DNA of 35,520 nt, from positions 1 to 35,520 of the forward strand of contig JAGHTK010000154.1 in assembly GCA_018065435.1 (NCBI GenBank). Reading direction: 5' to 3'. Every line of letters starts with the position of its first letter. The stretch's first letter is position 1. Position numbers and translations under genes: made by a program. Under the pieces are notes generated by a model. That model saw only the letters and a list, made by a program, of their open reading frames with translations. It searched no databases and was not told where the DNA came from. This document shows, in pieces, positions 17,205 to 26,273 of the stretch. This DNA is from Candidatus Alistipes equi. Its GTDB lineage: Bacteria > Bacteroidota > Bacteroidia > Bacteroidales > Rikenellaceae.

Positions 17205-18308
17205 ATGGATTGGAAGTCGTTTAACATTTTTTCTTCATCACAGAAAAACCCTCTTTCGGACAAGGCAATTATAAAGATGAGGGAACGCGCTCTGAAAAAT
17301 AGCCGCGTCGATGTAAGTTCTTTGCCTAAACCAATATTCTATCCCGACAATAAACGCATTGTGAATGTGTATGTCGAGGGCTACGATGATGTCGCATTCT
17401 GGCGTGCCATCTTCGATCATTTTACCAATCCGTTCCTTCGTTTTGAAATATCTGTTCCTCCACAGAAGGATCTTCCAAAGGGAAAGAAAGTCTTGCTTTC
17501 TATGGCTGAAAAGTCTTCCCCGTATACACTTCTTTGTATGGATTCGGACTTTGACTATCTTTTCAACGGACAGAATAATCTTTCCACGCTTATAAATTCC
17601 TCGCCGTATATGTTTCATACGTATGCTTATGCAACGGAAAATTTTCTTTGCTATGCTCCATCGCTGCATAATGTCTGCTGCAAAGCTACGAAGAACGACA
17701 CGCACATTTTTGACTTCAAGTTTTTCATGGAGGAGTATTCCAAGATAATATATCCGGCATTTCTTTGGTATGCTTATTCGGCGTATAAGGCCACCCCAAA
17801 CATATTCTCACTCACGAATTTTCGAAAAACAGTACGTATAGGTTATCTTGATATTTCGGGAAATGGTGTAAATACTTTGGCATGGCTTGGTCGTCACGTA
17901 AGCGAATGTGTTTCACAGCTCGAGCGTGAGAATCCTCAATATGCTGCAGCCTTACCACAATTCTCGGAATTTCTTTCCTATCGTGGTGTGCATCCTGAGA
18001 ATACATATCTTTTTATGCAGGGACACACGCTGATGGAATGTGTTGTGCTGGTTATTTTGTCTGATGTCTGTGAAAAGTTGCGACAGATGTCTCTTATGAA
18101 AATTGTTGAATCGTCAAAGCAAGGCGAAGCACTTGACAATGAAATAAAGAACTACAACAATTCTCTTCGCTCAATTAGAGATGTGCTTTTGGATAATGAA
18201 AACTACACTGAGTGTCCGCTTTATGTAAAACTTCGTGAGGATATACAAACCTATATCGACAAGACAATAGCTGAAATTATGCAGGAAGCACATAATGCTT
18301 CAATTTAA
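17205..18308 (+). CDS. DUF4435 (TOPRIM-like) protein
   Basis: DUF4435 proteins are thought to carry a TOPRIM-type fold, as in OLD-like nucleases. Some family members work with ABC-type ATPases in phage defence, while stand-alone copies are of unknown function. The 367-residue product shows an acidic TOPRIM-like site: VEGYDDVAFW (Glu58, Asp61, Asp62) and, about 50 residues on, CMDSDFDYLF (Asp113, Asp115, Asp117). The remainder is mostly helical. There is no ATPase gene next to it, so the two-gene defence arrangement is absent here. It is divergent from the SUI1 gene, and its TAA abuts the lysC stop directly. Family assignment is from recognised motifs; activity and role are unknown. Confidence 0.75.
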   Translation: MDWKSFNIFSSSQKNPLSDKAIIKMRERALKNSRVDVSSLPKPIFYPDNKRIVNVYVEGYDDVAFWRAIFDHFTNPFLRFEISVPPQKDLPKGKKVLLSMAEKSSPYTLLCMDSDFDYLFNGQNNLSTLINSSPYMFHTYAYATENFLCYAPSLHNVCCKATKNDTHIFDFKFFMEEYSKIIYPAFLWYAYSAYKATPNIFSLTNFRKTVRIGYLDISGNGVNTLAWLGRHVSECVSQLERENPQYAAALPQFSEFLSYRGVHPENTYLFMQGHTLMECVVLVILSDVCEKLRQMSLMKIVESSKQGEALDNEIKNYNNSLRSIRDVLLDNENYTECPLYVKLREDIQTYIDKTIAEIMQEAHNASI

Positions 18309-19562
18309 CTAACATTCACGTACAACACGAACTGTATCCGTCGTAGTTTGTCTTAACAGACAACACGCTTTTGTGGCGTGATGGTGGTACATCTCTTCGT
18401 TGTAATGTCTTATTGTAAGAAGTTCTACGTTCCTTTTGCACTCTATTTCAAAACTTTCGTTTTGAAGTTCTAATAATAATTCGTCTAAATGCCAATTTTC
18501 TTCAATGCATAGAGCCAGCATAACAGCCGTATTATGAACTAGATTTGTCTTGATATTGTACTTTGCCAATATATCAAAGATTAGTTGAAATTTTTCTTCC
18601 AGAATAAATGACAAATCCTTCGACTTAAGTGTTAGCAGAACCTGTTTTTTCTTCAGAATAATTATTGGGGTAGAGACAGTTTCGGCTTTTGAGGAAATTT
18701 CTGTACCATTTCCTTGAGGATTTGAAAAAGGTTTGACAAATAGCGGAATGAGTTTGTTTTGCAGAGGCTTTATGGTTTTTGGGTGAATAATCTGCGCTCC
18801 GCTGTATGCCAACTCGATTGCATCCGTATAATTTATATGTTCAATCTTAATGGCGTTTGGAAACAACTTAGGGTCAGCACTTAAGATTCCGTCAACATCC
18901 TTCCAGACGGTAAGGCTTTCTGCGTTGGTGATATTTGCCACACAAGCTGCGGAATAGTCCGAACCTTCCCTTCCAAGTGTTGTAACCGAGCGATCGGTTG
19001 CACGTCCGATGAATCCCTGCCCAACAAATACTTTATATCCGTTTTGAGATACCTCATTAAGAAGCCTCGCTTCTGATCTGTCAAGTAGCACGTTTGCATC
19101 TTTGTGGGTGCAACTTGTAACGAAGACCTCTCGCATATCAATCCATTTGTTTTCTATTTTGCAAAGAAGCAGGTAGTTAGAGATGATTTTCGTTGAGATA
19201 AGTTCGCCGAAGGAAACGATATAGTCGTAGCATGCTTCCATGGACGTTATTCTGCCTGGTGTGTAACGGATGAACATCTCTAACTCCGAAAATAGCTTTT
19301 CAACATCCTCAAGCGAGGAGGTTTTGCCCCAAAGCTCCTGGATTATTTCCGTATGATAATGATGTATTTGTTCAAGTTCAAGAAGGCTCTCATCTTTCTT
19401 TTCTTCGACAAACAAAGAAAATACCCTTTCCAGAGCATTTGTCGTCTTTCCCATAGCGGAAACTATCAAAAATAGACTGTCTTGCGTGGAAACAATTTTT
19501 TGTAAATTTCTAACACCTGCGGCATCCTTCACGGATGCTCCACCGAACTTGTATACTTTCAT
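18309..19562 (-). CDS. lysC: Aspartate kinase (monofunctional)
   Basis: Aspartokinase phosphorylates aspartate, the first step towards lysine, diaminopimelate, threonine and methionine. The 417-residue product starts MKVYKFGGASVKDA (the KFGG nucleotide-binding motif at residues 5-8). It has GREGSDYSAACVANI and VDGILSADPKLF in the kinase core (to about residue 285), then two ACT-like regulatory segments to the end (for example LLTLKSKDLSFILEEKFQ and TAVMLALCIEENWH). No homoserine dehydrogenase domain is fused. I chose the ATG at 19562, because the in-frame extension to 19619 adds 19 residues that precede the conserved start. It probably has a 70-nt leader from a TATTTTTG promoter. No diaminopimelate decarboxylase gene is adjacent. 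Confidence 0.93.
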   Translation of the reverse strand: MKVYKFGGASVKDAAGVRNLQKIVSTQDSLFLIVSAMGKTTNALERVFSLFVEEKKDESLLELEQIHHYHTEIIQELWGKTSSLEDVEKLFSELEMFIRYTPGRITSMEACYDYIVSFGELISTKIISNYLLLCKIENKWIDMREVFVTSCTHKDANVLLDRSEARLLNEVSQNGYKVFVGQGFIGRATDRSVTTLGREGSDYSAACVANITNAESLTVWKDVDGILSADPKLFPNAIKIEHINYTDAIELAYSGAQIIHPKTIKPLQNKLIPLFVKPFSNPQGNGTEISSKAETVSTPIIILKKKQVLLTLKSKDLSFILEEKFQLIFDILAKYNIKTNLVHNTAVMLALCIEENWHLDELLLELQNESFEIECKRNVELLTIRHYNEEMYHHHATKACCLLRQTTTDTVRVVREC

Positions 19563-19641
19563 CGTGAAAAATATTGTTGTTGGGTACTCTCTTAGGGATG
19601 TCGTAGCACAATATCTCACTTAGACACCCCTTCTTTATTTG

Positions 19642-19649
19642 CAAAAATA
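19642..19649 (-). promoter_or_regulatory. lysC promoter -7 box (TATTTTTG)
   Basis: The minus strand reads TATTTTTG, matching TAnnTTTG, with no good TTTG at -33. Transcription would start near 19635 and give a leader of about 70 nt. Confidence 0.45.
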
Positions 19650-19790
19650 TCAGTTTTTGAAGATTTATTTTCTTACTTTAGGTCAAATATTTGTCTGAGC
19701 ATATCGAAAATTTGATTTGAAGTGTAATTTTAGGCGTACATCCTTAGGTTTCTCTTTGGAAACTTGTATGATGGAATTTCTGATTATGTA

Positions 19791-19798
19791 TATCTTTG
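19791..19798 (+). promoter_or_regulatory. birA promoter -7 box (TATCTTTG)
   Basis: An exact TAnnTTTG match 71 nt before the birA ATG. The nearest upstream TTTG (19755-19758) is 32 nt away, too far for a normal -33 box. Confidence 0.45.
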
Positions 19799-19869
19799 TT
19801 ACGCTTAAAGGCATGTGAACGATATTTTTGAGCAAAGACAAATAGCAAGATATAATTGAGTTAGAGATA

Positions 19870-20592
19870 ATGACATATCATTTTGATACCTTGACTTCCA
19901 CAAACGACGAAGCACGTAAGTCTACCTACGTGGATATGGATGTTATCTGGGCCGATATGCAAAGTGCGGGTCGCGGACAAAGAGGTCATACTTGGTTAAG
20001 TAATAAAGGCGAAAATCTAACTTTTTCAGTAGTGCTGGAACCTTTGTTTCTGGAAGCTTCGAAGCAGTTTCTTCTCTCAGAAATAACTGCTCTTTCTATA
20101 TACGAGATGCTCTATGAATATGGAATAAAATCAAAGATTAAATGGACAAATGATATTTATGTCGATAATCGGAAGATAACAGGTATTTTAATTGAGCATC
20201 AACTTAGTGGTAACTTTCTTCGAAGAACGATCCTAGGCGTTGGGATAGATGTGAATCAGGTATGCTTTCCGCAGACGTTACCAAATCCAACATCAATGAA
20301 GCTGCAAAGTGGGCACTCATTCTCTTTAGAGCAGGTTCTTGAAAAATTCATGATATGTCTTAGACGTAATTATGATTCTATTCGACGTGGTGATTTTCAA
20401 ACGATTCAGTCCAAATACCATAACCTTCTTTATCGCCTTGATGAGCGGCATCGTTTTATGGCCGAAGATGGAAAGTTTTTTTATGGTATAATCCGTGGCG
20501 TTCGCCCTTACGGAGCACTTATTGTAGAAAATGATTCAGGCCAGCAAAAAGAATATCAATTTAAGGAGATAGAATTTGTGTTATCTGATTAA
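19870..20592 (+). CDS. birA: Biotin-[acetyl-CoA-carboxylase] ligase
   Basis: This enzyme activates biotin as biotinyl-AMP and attaches it to the carrier protein of biotin-dependent carboxylases. The 240-residue product has the biotin-binding motif SAGRGQRGHTW near residues 35-45, TSTNDEA near the N-terminus, and KWTNDIYVDNRKITGILIE near 95-115, which holds the catalytic Lys. It lacks the N-terminal winged helix of E. coli BirA, so it is a ligase only and not a repressor. The short C-terminal SH3-like cap is present. It ends 47 nt before gcvH, which has its own promoter, so the two are neighbours more than one operon. Confidence 0.93.
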   Translation: MTYHFDTLTSTNDEARKSTYVDMDVIWADMQSAGRGQRGHTWLSNKGENLTFSVVLEPLFLEASKQFLLSEITALSIYEMLYEYGIKSKIKWTNDIYVDNRKITGILIEHQLSGNFLRRTILGVGIDVNQVCFPQTLPNPTSMKLQSGHSFSLEQVLEKFMICLRRNYDSIRRGDFQTIQSKYHNLLYRLDERHRFMAEDGKFFYGIIRGVRPYGALIVENDSGQQKEYQFKEIEFVLSD

Positions 20593-20611
20593 CGCACAAA
20601 GAAAAAATAAG

Positions 20612-20619
20612 TATATTTG
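20612..20619 (+). promoter_or_regulatory. gcvH-mdh promoter -7 box (TATATTTG)
   Basis: An exact TAnnTTTG match 20 nt before the gcvH ATG. No TTTG is present at the -33 spacing. The leader would be about 14 nt. Confidence 0.55.
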
Positions 20620-20639
20620 CATAATAAAAACTAGAAAAT

Positions 20640-21023
20640 ATGGCAAATGTTCCATCAAATTTAAGATATTCAAACGATCACGAATGGTGTCGTGTTGAAG
20701 GTGAATATGCAGTGGTAGGTATCACAGATTTCGCGCAAAGCGAACTTGGAGACATCGTTTTTGTTGACATCCCGACTCTTGGTGAAACTTTGAATGTGGG
20801 TGATGTTTTTGGCTCAATCGAAGCCGTTAAGACGGTTTCTGATGCTTTTACTCCGCTTTCGGGCGAGGTTGTAGCTGTTAATGAAGCAATCGAAGCAGAT
20901 GCTTCACTTGTAAACAAGGATCCGTATGGAGAGGGCTGGATGGTACGCATCAAGATTGCAGATGCGACCGAAGTGGAGGCTTTGCTTGACGCAGAACAGT
21001 ATAAGGCTCTTATCGAGAAGTAG
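20640..21023 (+). CDS. gcvH: Glycine cleavage system H protein
   Basis: GcvH is the lipoyl carrier that shuttles the aminomethyl group between the P, T and L proteins of glycine cleavage. The 127-residue product is the normal size. It starts with the typical LRYSNDHEWCRVEGEYAVVG and has the lipoylation segment SIEAVKTVSDAFTPLSGEV, in which the Lys of AVK (near residue 64) is the expected lipoyl site. The C-terminus DPYGEGWMVRIK is also typical. No gcvP, gcvT or lipoyl-ligase gene lies in the window, so the rest of the pathway must be elsewhere. It lies 24 nt before mdh and probably shares its transcript. Confidence 0.97.
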   Translation: MANVPSNLRYSNDHEWCRVEGEYAVVGITDFAQSELGDIVFVDIPTLGETLNVGDVFGSIEAVKTVSDAFTPLSGEVVAVNEAIEADASLVNKDPYGEGWMVRIKIADATEVEALLDAEQYKALIEK

Positions 21024-21047
21024 TTTAACATACAAATCATATAAAAA

Positions 21048-22007
21048 ATGTCAAAAGTAACAGTAGTAGGTGCAGGTATGGTAGGTGCAACCTGTGCTAA
21101 TGTTCTTGCCTGCAGAGGTATTGCAAGCGAGGTTGTCCTAGTGGACATCAAGGAAGGCCTTTCTGAGGGCAAGATGCTTGATATGATGCAAGCTTCTGCA
21201 ACTCAGGGTTATAAGACGAAGTTGACGGGTGTTACAGCACTCGATGCAGAAGGTTATAAGCCAACAGCAAATTCAGACGTTGTCGTTATCACTTCTGGTA
21301 TTCCTCGTAAACCTGGTATGACTCGTGAGGAACTCATCGGAATCAATGCAAAGATTGTAAAGGGTGTTGTTGAAAATGCCAGCAAGTTCTCTCCAAAGGC
21401 TATCTTTGTAATTATCTCTAACCCAATGGATACAATGACATATCTTACATTGAAGGCTACGGGACTTCCAAAACGTCGTGTAATTGGTATGGGTGGAGCT
21501 TTGGATTCTTCACGTTTCCGTTGCTACCTTTCAAAGGCAACAGGTGTAGGTATGCAGGATATCGATGGAATGGTTATCGGTGGCCATGGTGATACTACGA
21601 TGATTCCTCTTCTCTCGAAGGCTGCAATCAAGGGCGTCCCAGCATCCAAGATGCTTCCGAAGGCTAAGTTGGAGCAAGTTGCTGCCGATACAATGGTTGG
21701 TGGTGCAACTTTGACAAAGCTACTTGGAACTTCAGCATGGTATGCACCAGGAGCAGCAGGAGCATCTGTTGTTGATGCTATCATCAATGATACTAAGGCT
21801 ATCATCCCTTGCTCTGTTTATCTTGAGGGCGAATATGGAGAGGACGATATTTGCATCGGCGTACCTGTAGTTCTTGGAAAGAAGGGTATTGAGAAGATTG
21901 TAAAGATTGATCTGACGAACGAAGAGAAAGAAAAGTTTGCCGCATCTGCAGCAGCTGTTCGCAAGGTTAATGGTGCTTTGTATGAAATTGGCGCTTTGAC
22001 AAAGTAA
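21048..22007 (+). CDS. mdh: Malate dehydrogenase (LDH-like type)
   Basis: This enzyme interconverts malate and oxaloacetate with NAD(H), in Bacteroidales mainly on the reductive branch to fumarate and succinate. The 319-residue product has the NAD motif VTVVGAGMVGATCANVLA at the start. It also has the substrate-loop arginines in SGIPRKPGMTREELIG, NPMDTMTYL, the MDH-type GGALDSSRFR, and the catalytic His in IGGHGDTTMIPL. It is the same size as other Bacteroidetes enzymes and closely resembles them. It is the second gene of gcvH-mdh, and the terminator at 22033 closes the unit. Confidence 0.96.
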   Translation: MSKVTVVGAGMVGATCANVLACRGIASEVVLVDIKEGLSEGKMLDMMQASATQGYKTKLTGVTALDAEGYKPTANSDVVVITSGIPRKPGMTREELIGINAKIVKGVVENASKFSPKAIFVIISNPMDTMTYLTLKATGLPKRRVIGMGGALDSSRFRCYLSKATGVGMQDIDGMVIGGHGDTTMIPLLSKAAIKGVPASKMLPKAKLEQVAADTMVGGATLTKLLGTSAWYAPGAAGASVVDAIINDTKAIIPCSVYLEGEYGEDDICIGVPVVLGKKGIEKIVKIDLTNEEKEKFAASAAAVRKVNGALYEIGALTK

Positions 22008-22032
22008 TAATTGTATTGTGTATATATTCAAG

Positions 22033-22065
22033 GCGGGATAAGATTTTTCTTGTTCCGCTTTTTTT
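22033..22065 (+). terminator. Rho-independent terminator after mdh
   Basis: GCGGGATAAG (22033-22042) pairs along its whole length with CTTGTTCCGC (22049-22058), allowing two G-U pairs, around a 6-nt loop, and seven T residues follow. It lacks a T tract on the other strand, so it serves mdh and not the convergent gene. Confidence 0.85.
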
Positions 22066-22091
22066 ATTCTAATGTTATTGGCAGGTAAAAA

Positions 22092-23432
22092 TTATTGCCC
22101 TACAGTAATTTCAGCCTTTATTGAATATGGCACTCCGTTGAGTACATCGATTCTTCCGGTGTACATCGTTCCATACTTCGATTCGGTTGTATTTACTGTA
22201 GTGTCGCAAAATACGGAGATATAGTATACCCCCTCTTTGGGATTGTCGATTGTAATTTTTTTTGCAACTCCGAAGCGAACGTTGCGGTACTGTGCCGTAT
22301 CACTAAAAGCAAAACCCGTATTGGATGCAAACAGAAATAAATCAAAGTCACGCCAACCCTTATAATCTCCAAGTGTGATTTCCAGCTTCTCGCATTTCTT
22401 TGGCACGCAAAGTGTAAAGTGGTGATATTGTTTGTCACCTATTCTTGTATATGCAGGAACCTTGTCTTTAGTGTGCCGATTCATTTCGCGTGTTTGTCCT
22501 GGTAGAAGTTCTCCCTTGATTTGAGGCGTTGGGTTGCCATCCATAGCGTAGCGAAACATTGAAGTTACAAGGTCCAGTCTTTCTTCGGAAGCGACAGATT
22601 CTGGATGGGAGCCACACTGAATTATTCGTCCGCTGAATGGTGATGCTTTGTATGCCCAGATGATAGGTTTTCCGTCAAGATCATGTCTTGGGTCTGTCTT
22701 TGGCATGGATAATCTTGCAAGAATTTCTGTCCCTTTGGGCCATTTAACTTTCGTTTCAGCGTAGCATCCTCCATTGTGACGGACACTGTCCACTTTCATT
22801 ATACCATTTGGGAATCCGTATGATAGCAGTTTAGAGTTCTTTTCAATTGAAATGGTATTATAGGCTTTCTTCAGTCCTGTTTGTCTAACACATCCGGGCC
22901 AAATACCAAGGTACATACTTTTCTCTATAAGAGAATCCTTATCTAAGACATACTGGCTGGCGAAGTATGCGCCAGCGCACGATCCTACGTAGCCGCCACC
23001 ATTTGCCACGAATGTTTTCATGATATTTCGACCCGCTTTCTTTAGCGAATATCCATGGCTATTTGATATACCTCCGTTTACGTATATCATGCGAAAACGT
23101 GGAGCTCCGTCAGGGTAGAGCAGTACGCCGTTATAGTCAAGCGGGTTGCCGACCATTATCATCTTCTGAAGCAGTGTGTCAACCTCATTTGCGGGATTTT
23201 TGGCTTTTTTGCTTGTCGATGCGCTTACAAAGTATTCCATGGAAAGTCCCAATGCTCTGCATGCGGGAAGTGTCCTGCGGGAGGTAAGGGCAAGTCCGCT
23301 ATCCATAAATACATCTTTGTAAAATCCCTGACTGCGATTGTATTGGGGTTGTGTCTTATTATTTGTAGCAAAAACCAGCCATGTTGGGAAACATAGCAGA
23401 AAAGACAGAATGAGGACTTTGTTAAATTTCAT
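22092..23432 (-). CDS. Secreted amidotransferase-like protein (BPL_N type) with PPC-like tail
   Basis: The 446-residue product has a signal peptide (hydrophobic run, cleavage about VFA|TNN at residue 22). Residues 45-300 look like the class I glutamine-amidotransferase-like domain found at the N-terminus of eukaryotic biotin ligases (BPL_N). FVANGGGYVGSCAGAYFAS has the nucleophile-elbow layout, with Cys152 as the candidate nucleophile, and ENSHGYS-like and PESVASEER segments (HPESVAS) could supply the His. Residues about 345-446 resemble a bacterial pre-peptidase C-terminal (PPC) beta-sandwich, with DFDLFLFAS and GVYYISVFC. Function is unknown; a hydrolase or a non-enzymatic sensor are both possible. 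Its start overlaps the rpoN stop by 11 nt, so it is expressed with the sigma factor. Confidence 0.65.
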   Translation of the reverse strand: MKFNKVLILSFLLCFPTWLVFATNNKTQPQYNRSQGFYKDVFMDSGLALTSRRTLPACRALGLSMEYFVSASTSKKAKNPANEVDTLLQKMIMVGNPLDYNGVLLYPDGAPRFRMIYVNGGISNSHGYSLKKAGRNIMKTFVANGGGYVGSCAGAYFASQYVLDKDSLIEKSMYLGIWPGCVRQTGLKKAYNTISIEKNSKLLSYGFPNGIMKVDSVRHNGGCYAETKVKWPKGTEILARLSMPKTDPRHDLDGKPIIWAYKASPFSGRIIQCGSHPESVASEERLDLVTSMFRYAMDGNPTPQIKGELLPGQTREMNRHTKDKVPAYTRIGDKQYHHFTLCVPKKCEKLEITLGDYKGWRDFDLFLFASNTGFAFSDTAQYRNVRFGVAKKITIDNPKEGVYYISVFCDTTVNTTESKYGTMYTGRIDVLNGVPYSIKAEITVGQ

Positions 23433-24843
23433 TTGAGGTAGAGATTTTACGTTTTCTTTCGTGGGATGATTTTATTTTGAGCGCATCTCTGTACTTAGCG
23501 ACAGTTCTACGGGATATCACAAATCTTTTCTGAAGAATTTTTGTCAGCTCCTCATCGGAATATGGATGCTGGGGATTTTCACTATTTATTATTTCATTTA
23601 GAACACTGCAAACGGCAATAGCAGAAACCATCTTGTTATCTACGGTAGCGATTGCTCCGGAGAAAAGTTTTCTAAGGCTTAGAATTCCGAAACTCGTGTC
23701 GATGTACTTTTGGCTTACGATTCTTGAAATGGTTGAAATATCCTGAGATGTAGCGATTGCGATGTCTTCAAGTTTCATCGGTCTAATCTTCTCCTTGTCG
23801 CCCGAGATAAAATATTCAGCTTGCATGTCGACAATGGTCTTCACTGTGTTGTATAGACGTTTTTGTCTGTCTTGCAAGGATTGTATGAATCTAAGAGCTT
23901 TGTCGTACATCTCCTGCAGTTTATCCTTTTCCTCTTTCTCTTTCGGTGTGAGAAACGGCTTATTTGAAAGGCTATCCAATATACGCTTGTTCTGTTGAGA
24001 AAGACGAGGAATGCGCATACGGCTTTCGATCTTTTCAAGTATCAGTTTTCCTTCTCTATCCCGAAGTATGAATTCAGGTTTAATATAGCCATTGTCAGAC
24101 TCTGAAACAGAGGGAGCCGCTACAATCGGCGACATGGAAAGCTGGCGGATTGTCTTTAGGGCACTTTCAAATGCTTCATGCGATACGCCCAGACTGCGTA
24201 TTATTGCATCCTCGCGTTTATTGGCAAGTTCATTCTGTTTCTCCCGAAGAATCCGTTTTGCTAATTGGGTATGTTCATTATTTACAAGTGTGTCAAGCTG
24301 CAGAATTAGAAATTCCACAACAGACATAGAGCCAACACCCATAGGATCAAGACTCATTACCTTATGGCGAATGCTATCAATGCGCTCAATATCGGCATTG
24401 ATCTGTTCATTTAGATAAAGATCACTTTTGATTATGTAAAGGTCACTCTCTAGAAATCCCGAATCCGATACACTACCAACAATGAACTTGGCAATTTGGC
24501 AATCTTCCTGCTGAAGATGAAGAGTCTCTATTTGAGAACAAAGGTTCTCCCTAATTGATTCAACATCCGCTATGTTAATCTCTAGGCTCTCATTTATATC
24601 AAAATCAGGTCTGCTCCGATAGAGATGATGCGCTTCATTTTCATAGACGCCTTCTTCATTAACTCCTTCTTGTGCTTTTTCGCTTGACTGTTCAAGTAGT
24701 GGATTCTGATCAATTTCTTCTTCGATTCTTTTATCTAGTTCATCAGCCGTAAGCGGCAACAGCGCCAAAGTTTGTATTTGCTGTGGCGATAGCTTTAACT
24801 GCTGTTTCTGCTGCTGCTTAAGTGATATACTAGAATTCGGCAT
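23422..24843 (-). CDS. rpoN: RNA polymerase sigma-54 factor
   Basis: Sigma-54 directs RNA polymerase to -24/-12 promoters and needs AAA+ enhancer-binding proteins to open DNA. The 473-residue product has the Gln- and Leu-rich activator-interacting region at the N-terminus (residues 8-52, [20 protein letters not shown] and [11 protein letters not shown]). An acidic linker follows, then the core-binding region (about 105-290), and the DNA-binding part with the RpoN box close to the C-terminus ([14 protein letters not shown]). Length is normal. It begins 14 nt inside the end of asnS and ends 11 nt inside the next gene, so it is translated from the asnS transcript. No enhancer-binding-protein gene was seen here. 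Confidence 0.95.
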   Translation of the reverse strand: MPNSSISLKQQQKQQLKLSPQQIQTLALLPLTADELDKRIEEEIDQNPLLEQSSEKAQEGVNEEGVYENEAHHLYRSRPDFDINESLEINIADVESIRENLCSQIETLHLQQEDCQIAKFIVGSVSDSGFLESDLYIIKSDLYLNEQINADIERIDSIRHKVMSLDPMGVGSMSVVEFLILQLDTLVNNEHTQLAKRILREKQNELANKREDAIIRSLGVSHEAFESALKTIRQLSMSPIVAAPSVSESDNGYIKPEFILRDREGKLILEKIESRMRIPRLSQQNKRILDSLSNKPFLTPKEKEEKDKLQEMYDKALRFIQSLQDRQKRLYNTVKTIVDMQAEYFISGDKEKIRPMKLEDIAIATSQDISTISRIVSQKYIDTSFGILSLRKLFSGAIATVDNKMVSAIAVCSVLNEIINSENPQHPYSDEELTKILQKRFVISRRTVAKYRDALKIKSSHERKRKISTSNEI

Positions 24844-26209
24844 TGTTCGGTGTGCGTGGGAATGGGATTACATCACGGATGTTTGCCATACCCGTTACAA
24901 AAAGAAGTAATCTTTCAAATCCCAGTCCGAATCCAGAGTGTGGCGCCGAGCCCCATTTGCGTGTGTTCAAATACCACCACATATCCTTTTGAGGAATACC
25001 AAGTTCTTCGATACGTTTCGATAACTTTTCGTATGATGCTTCACGCTCGGAACCTCCTATGATTTCTCCAATCTTTGGGAAGAGTACATCCATTGCTCGC
25101 ACTGTCTTGCCGTCTTCGTTCTGTTTCATGTAGAAGGCCTTGATCTCCTTTGGATAGTTTATTAAAATGACAGGACGCTTAAAGTGCTCTTCGACCAGAT
25201 AACGCTCGTGCTCACTTTGCAGGTCGCATCCCCAATCACAAGGGAATTCGAATTTCTTTCCTGATTCTTTGAGTATCTTTATACCTTCGGTGTAGTCAAG
25301 GCGAACAAAGTCATTTGCAAGAACAAATTTCAGGCGCTCGATTAGTTCCGAATCCCACATTTTGTTCATGAATTCCAAATCCTCACGGCAGTTCTCCAAT
25401 GCATAGCGTATGAGATATTTCAAAAAGTCTTCCGCCAGGTTCATATTATCTTCCAATTCATAGAAAGCGATTTCTGGCTCTATCATCCAAAATTCTGCCA
25501 AATGCCTAGGAGTGTTTGAATTCTCTGCGCGAAATGTAGGGCCGAATGTGTAAATCTGACCCATTGAAAGTGCTCCGAGTTCACCTTCCAACTGTCCGGA
25601 AACGGTCAGTGAACAGTGCTTTCCAAAGAAATCCTGCGTGTAGTCTACCTTACCATCTTCACTCTTTGGCAGATTCTCTAAATCGAGGGTTGTTACCTGG
25701 AACATTTCACCTGCTCCTTCACAATCGGATGCTGTTATCAGAGGAGTGTTCAAATAGTAGAATCCGTGGTCGTTGAAGTATTTGTGAATGGCAAAGGCCA
25801 TTGCGTGACGAATTCTTAATATCGCTCCAAATGTGTTTGTTCTCGGACGCAGATATGCAATAGTTCTAAGGAAATCCAGAGTGTGTCCTTTCTTTTGAAG
25901 CGGATATGTTTCCGCATCGGCTGTGCCATAGACTGTAATTTCACGGGCTTGTACCTCAACCCCCTGTCCAGCACCTATGCTTTGAACCAAAGTACCTTGA
26001 ACTGCGATGCATGCACCAGTTGTAATCTCCTTTAGAGTATCTTCGGAAATTTTCTGCAAATCAACTACAATCTGAATGTTTGCAACACATGAACCATCAT
26101 TCATGGCAATGAATGCCACGTTTTTATTGCCGCGCTTTGTGCGAACCCAACCCTTTACCGTAACCTCACTTTGATAATTGGTGGACTTTAATAACTGAGA
26201 AATTCTCAT
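24830..26209 (-). CDS. asnS: Asparaginyl-tRNA synthetase
   Basis: AsnS charges tRNA-Asn with asparagine. The 459-residue product has the N-terminal OB-fold anticodon-binding domain (about 1-105, [20 protein letters not shown]). The class II catalytic core follows, with motif 2 [21 protein letters not shown] and motif 3 [21 protein letters not shown]. It ends in [11 protein letters not shown], in which the final Phe and the Asn-containing tail are typical of AsnS over AspS. Its presence means Asn-tRNA can be made directly. It leads the asnS-rpoN-amidotransferase-like unit, with a promoter 24 nt upstream. Confidence 0.97.
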   Translation of the reverse strand: MRISQLLKSTNYQSEVTVKGWVRTKRGNKNVAFIAMNDGSCVANIQIVVDLQKISEDTLKEITTGACIAVQGTLVQSIGAGQGVEVQAREITVYGTADAETYPLQKKGHTLDFLRTIAYLRPRTNTFGAILRIRHAMAFAIHKYFNDHGFYYLNTPLITASDCEGAGEMFQVTTLDLENLPKSEDGKVDYTQDFFGKHCSLTVSGQLEGELGALSMGQIYTFGPTFRAENSNTPRHLAEFWMIEPEIAFYELEDNMNLAEDFLKYLIRYALENCREDLEFMNKMWDSELIERLKFVLANDFVRLDYTEGIKILKESGKKFEFPCDWGCDLQSEHERYLVEEHFKRPVILINYPKEIKAFYMKQNEDGKTVRAMDVLFPKIGEIIGGSEREASYEKLSKRIEELGIPQKDMWWYLNTRKWGSAPHSGFGLGFERLLLFVTGMANIRDVIPFPRTPNNAEF

Positions 26210-26232
26210 ATGATAAATTATTCAAAATTGTG

Positions 26233-26240
26233 CAAATATA
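26233..26240 (-). promoter_or_regulatory. asnS promoter -7 box (TATATTTG)
   Basis: The minus strand reads TATATTTG, an exact TAnnTTTG match, 24 nt before the asnS ATG. No TTTG stands at -33. The region overlaps the terminator of the preceding ubiX gene. Confidence 0.55.
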
Positions 26241-26243
26241 ATC

Positions 26244-26273
26244 AAAAAACGGAGCGGATATACTTTTGCGCTC
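26244..26273 (-). terminator. Probable terminator of the deacetylase-ubiX unit
   Basis: On the minus strand GAGCG pairs with CGCTC around a 12-nt loop, followed by CG and six T residues. The stem is only 5 bp and the first arm overlaps the ubiX stop codon, so it is plausible but not strong. Confidence 0.5.

Larger units (their letters stand above)
19563..19869. other. Divergent intergenic region lysC/birA
   Basis: About 307 nt without a gene separates the two divergent genes. It contains a leftward TATTTTTG box (19642-19649) for lysC and a rightward TATCTTTG box (19791-19798) for birA. The lysC leader between about 19635 and 19562 is long for this window, but I see no lysine riboswitch elements or a clear attenuator hairpin. 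Confidence 0.6.

Noticed and set aside
17205..18308. PARIS-like defence system
   Set aside because: Only the DUF4435 component is present. No AAA/ABC ATPase partner lies on either side, so no defence system is claimed.
19563..19640. Lysine riboswitch or peptide attenuator in the lysC leader
   Set aside because: No Lys-rich leader peptide, terminator/antiterminator pair or riboswitch core was seen in the 70-nt leader.
20678..21172. Long minus-strand frame (164 codons) opposite gcvH and mdh
   Set aside because: It is a shadow of two clearly recognised genes, with Ser/Thr-rich low-complexity content typical of such frames.
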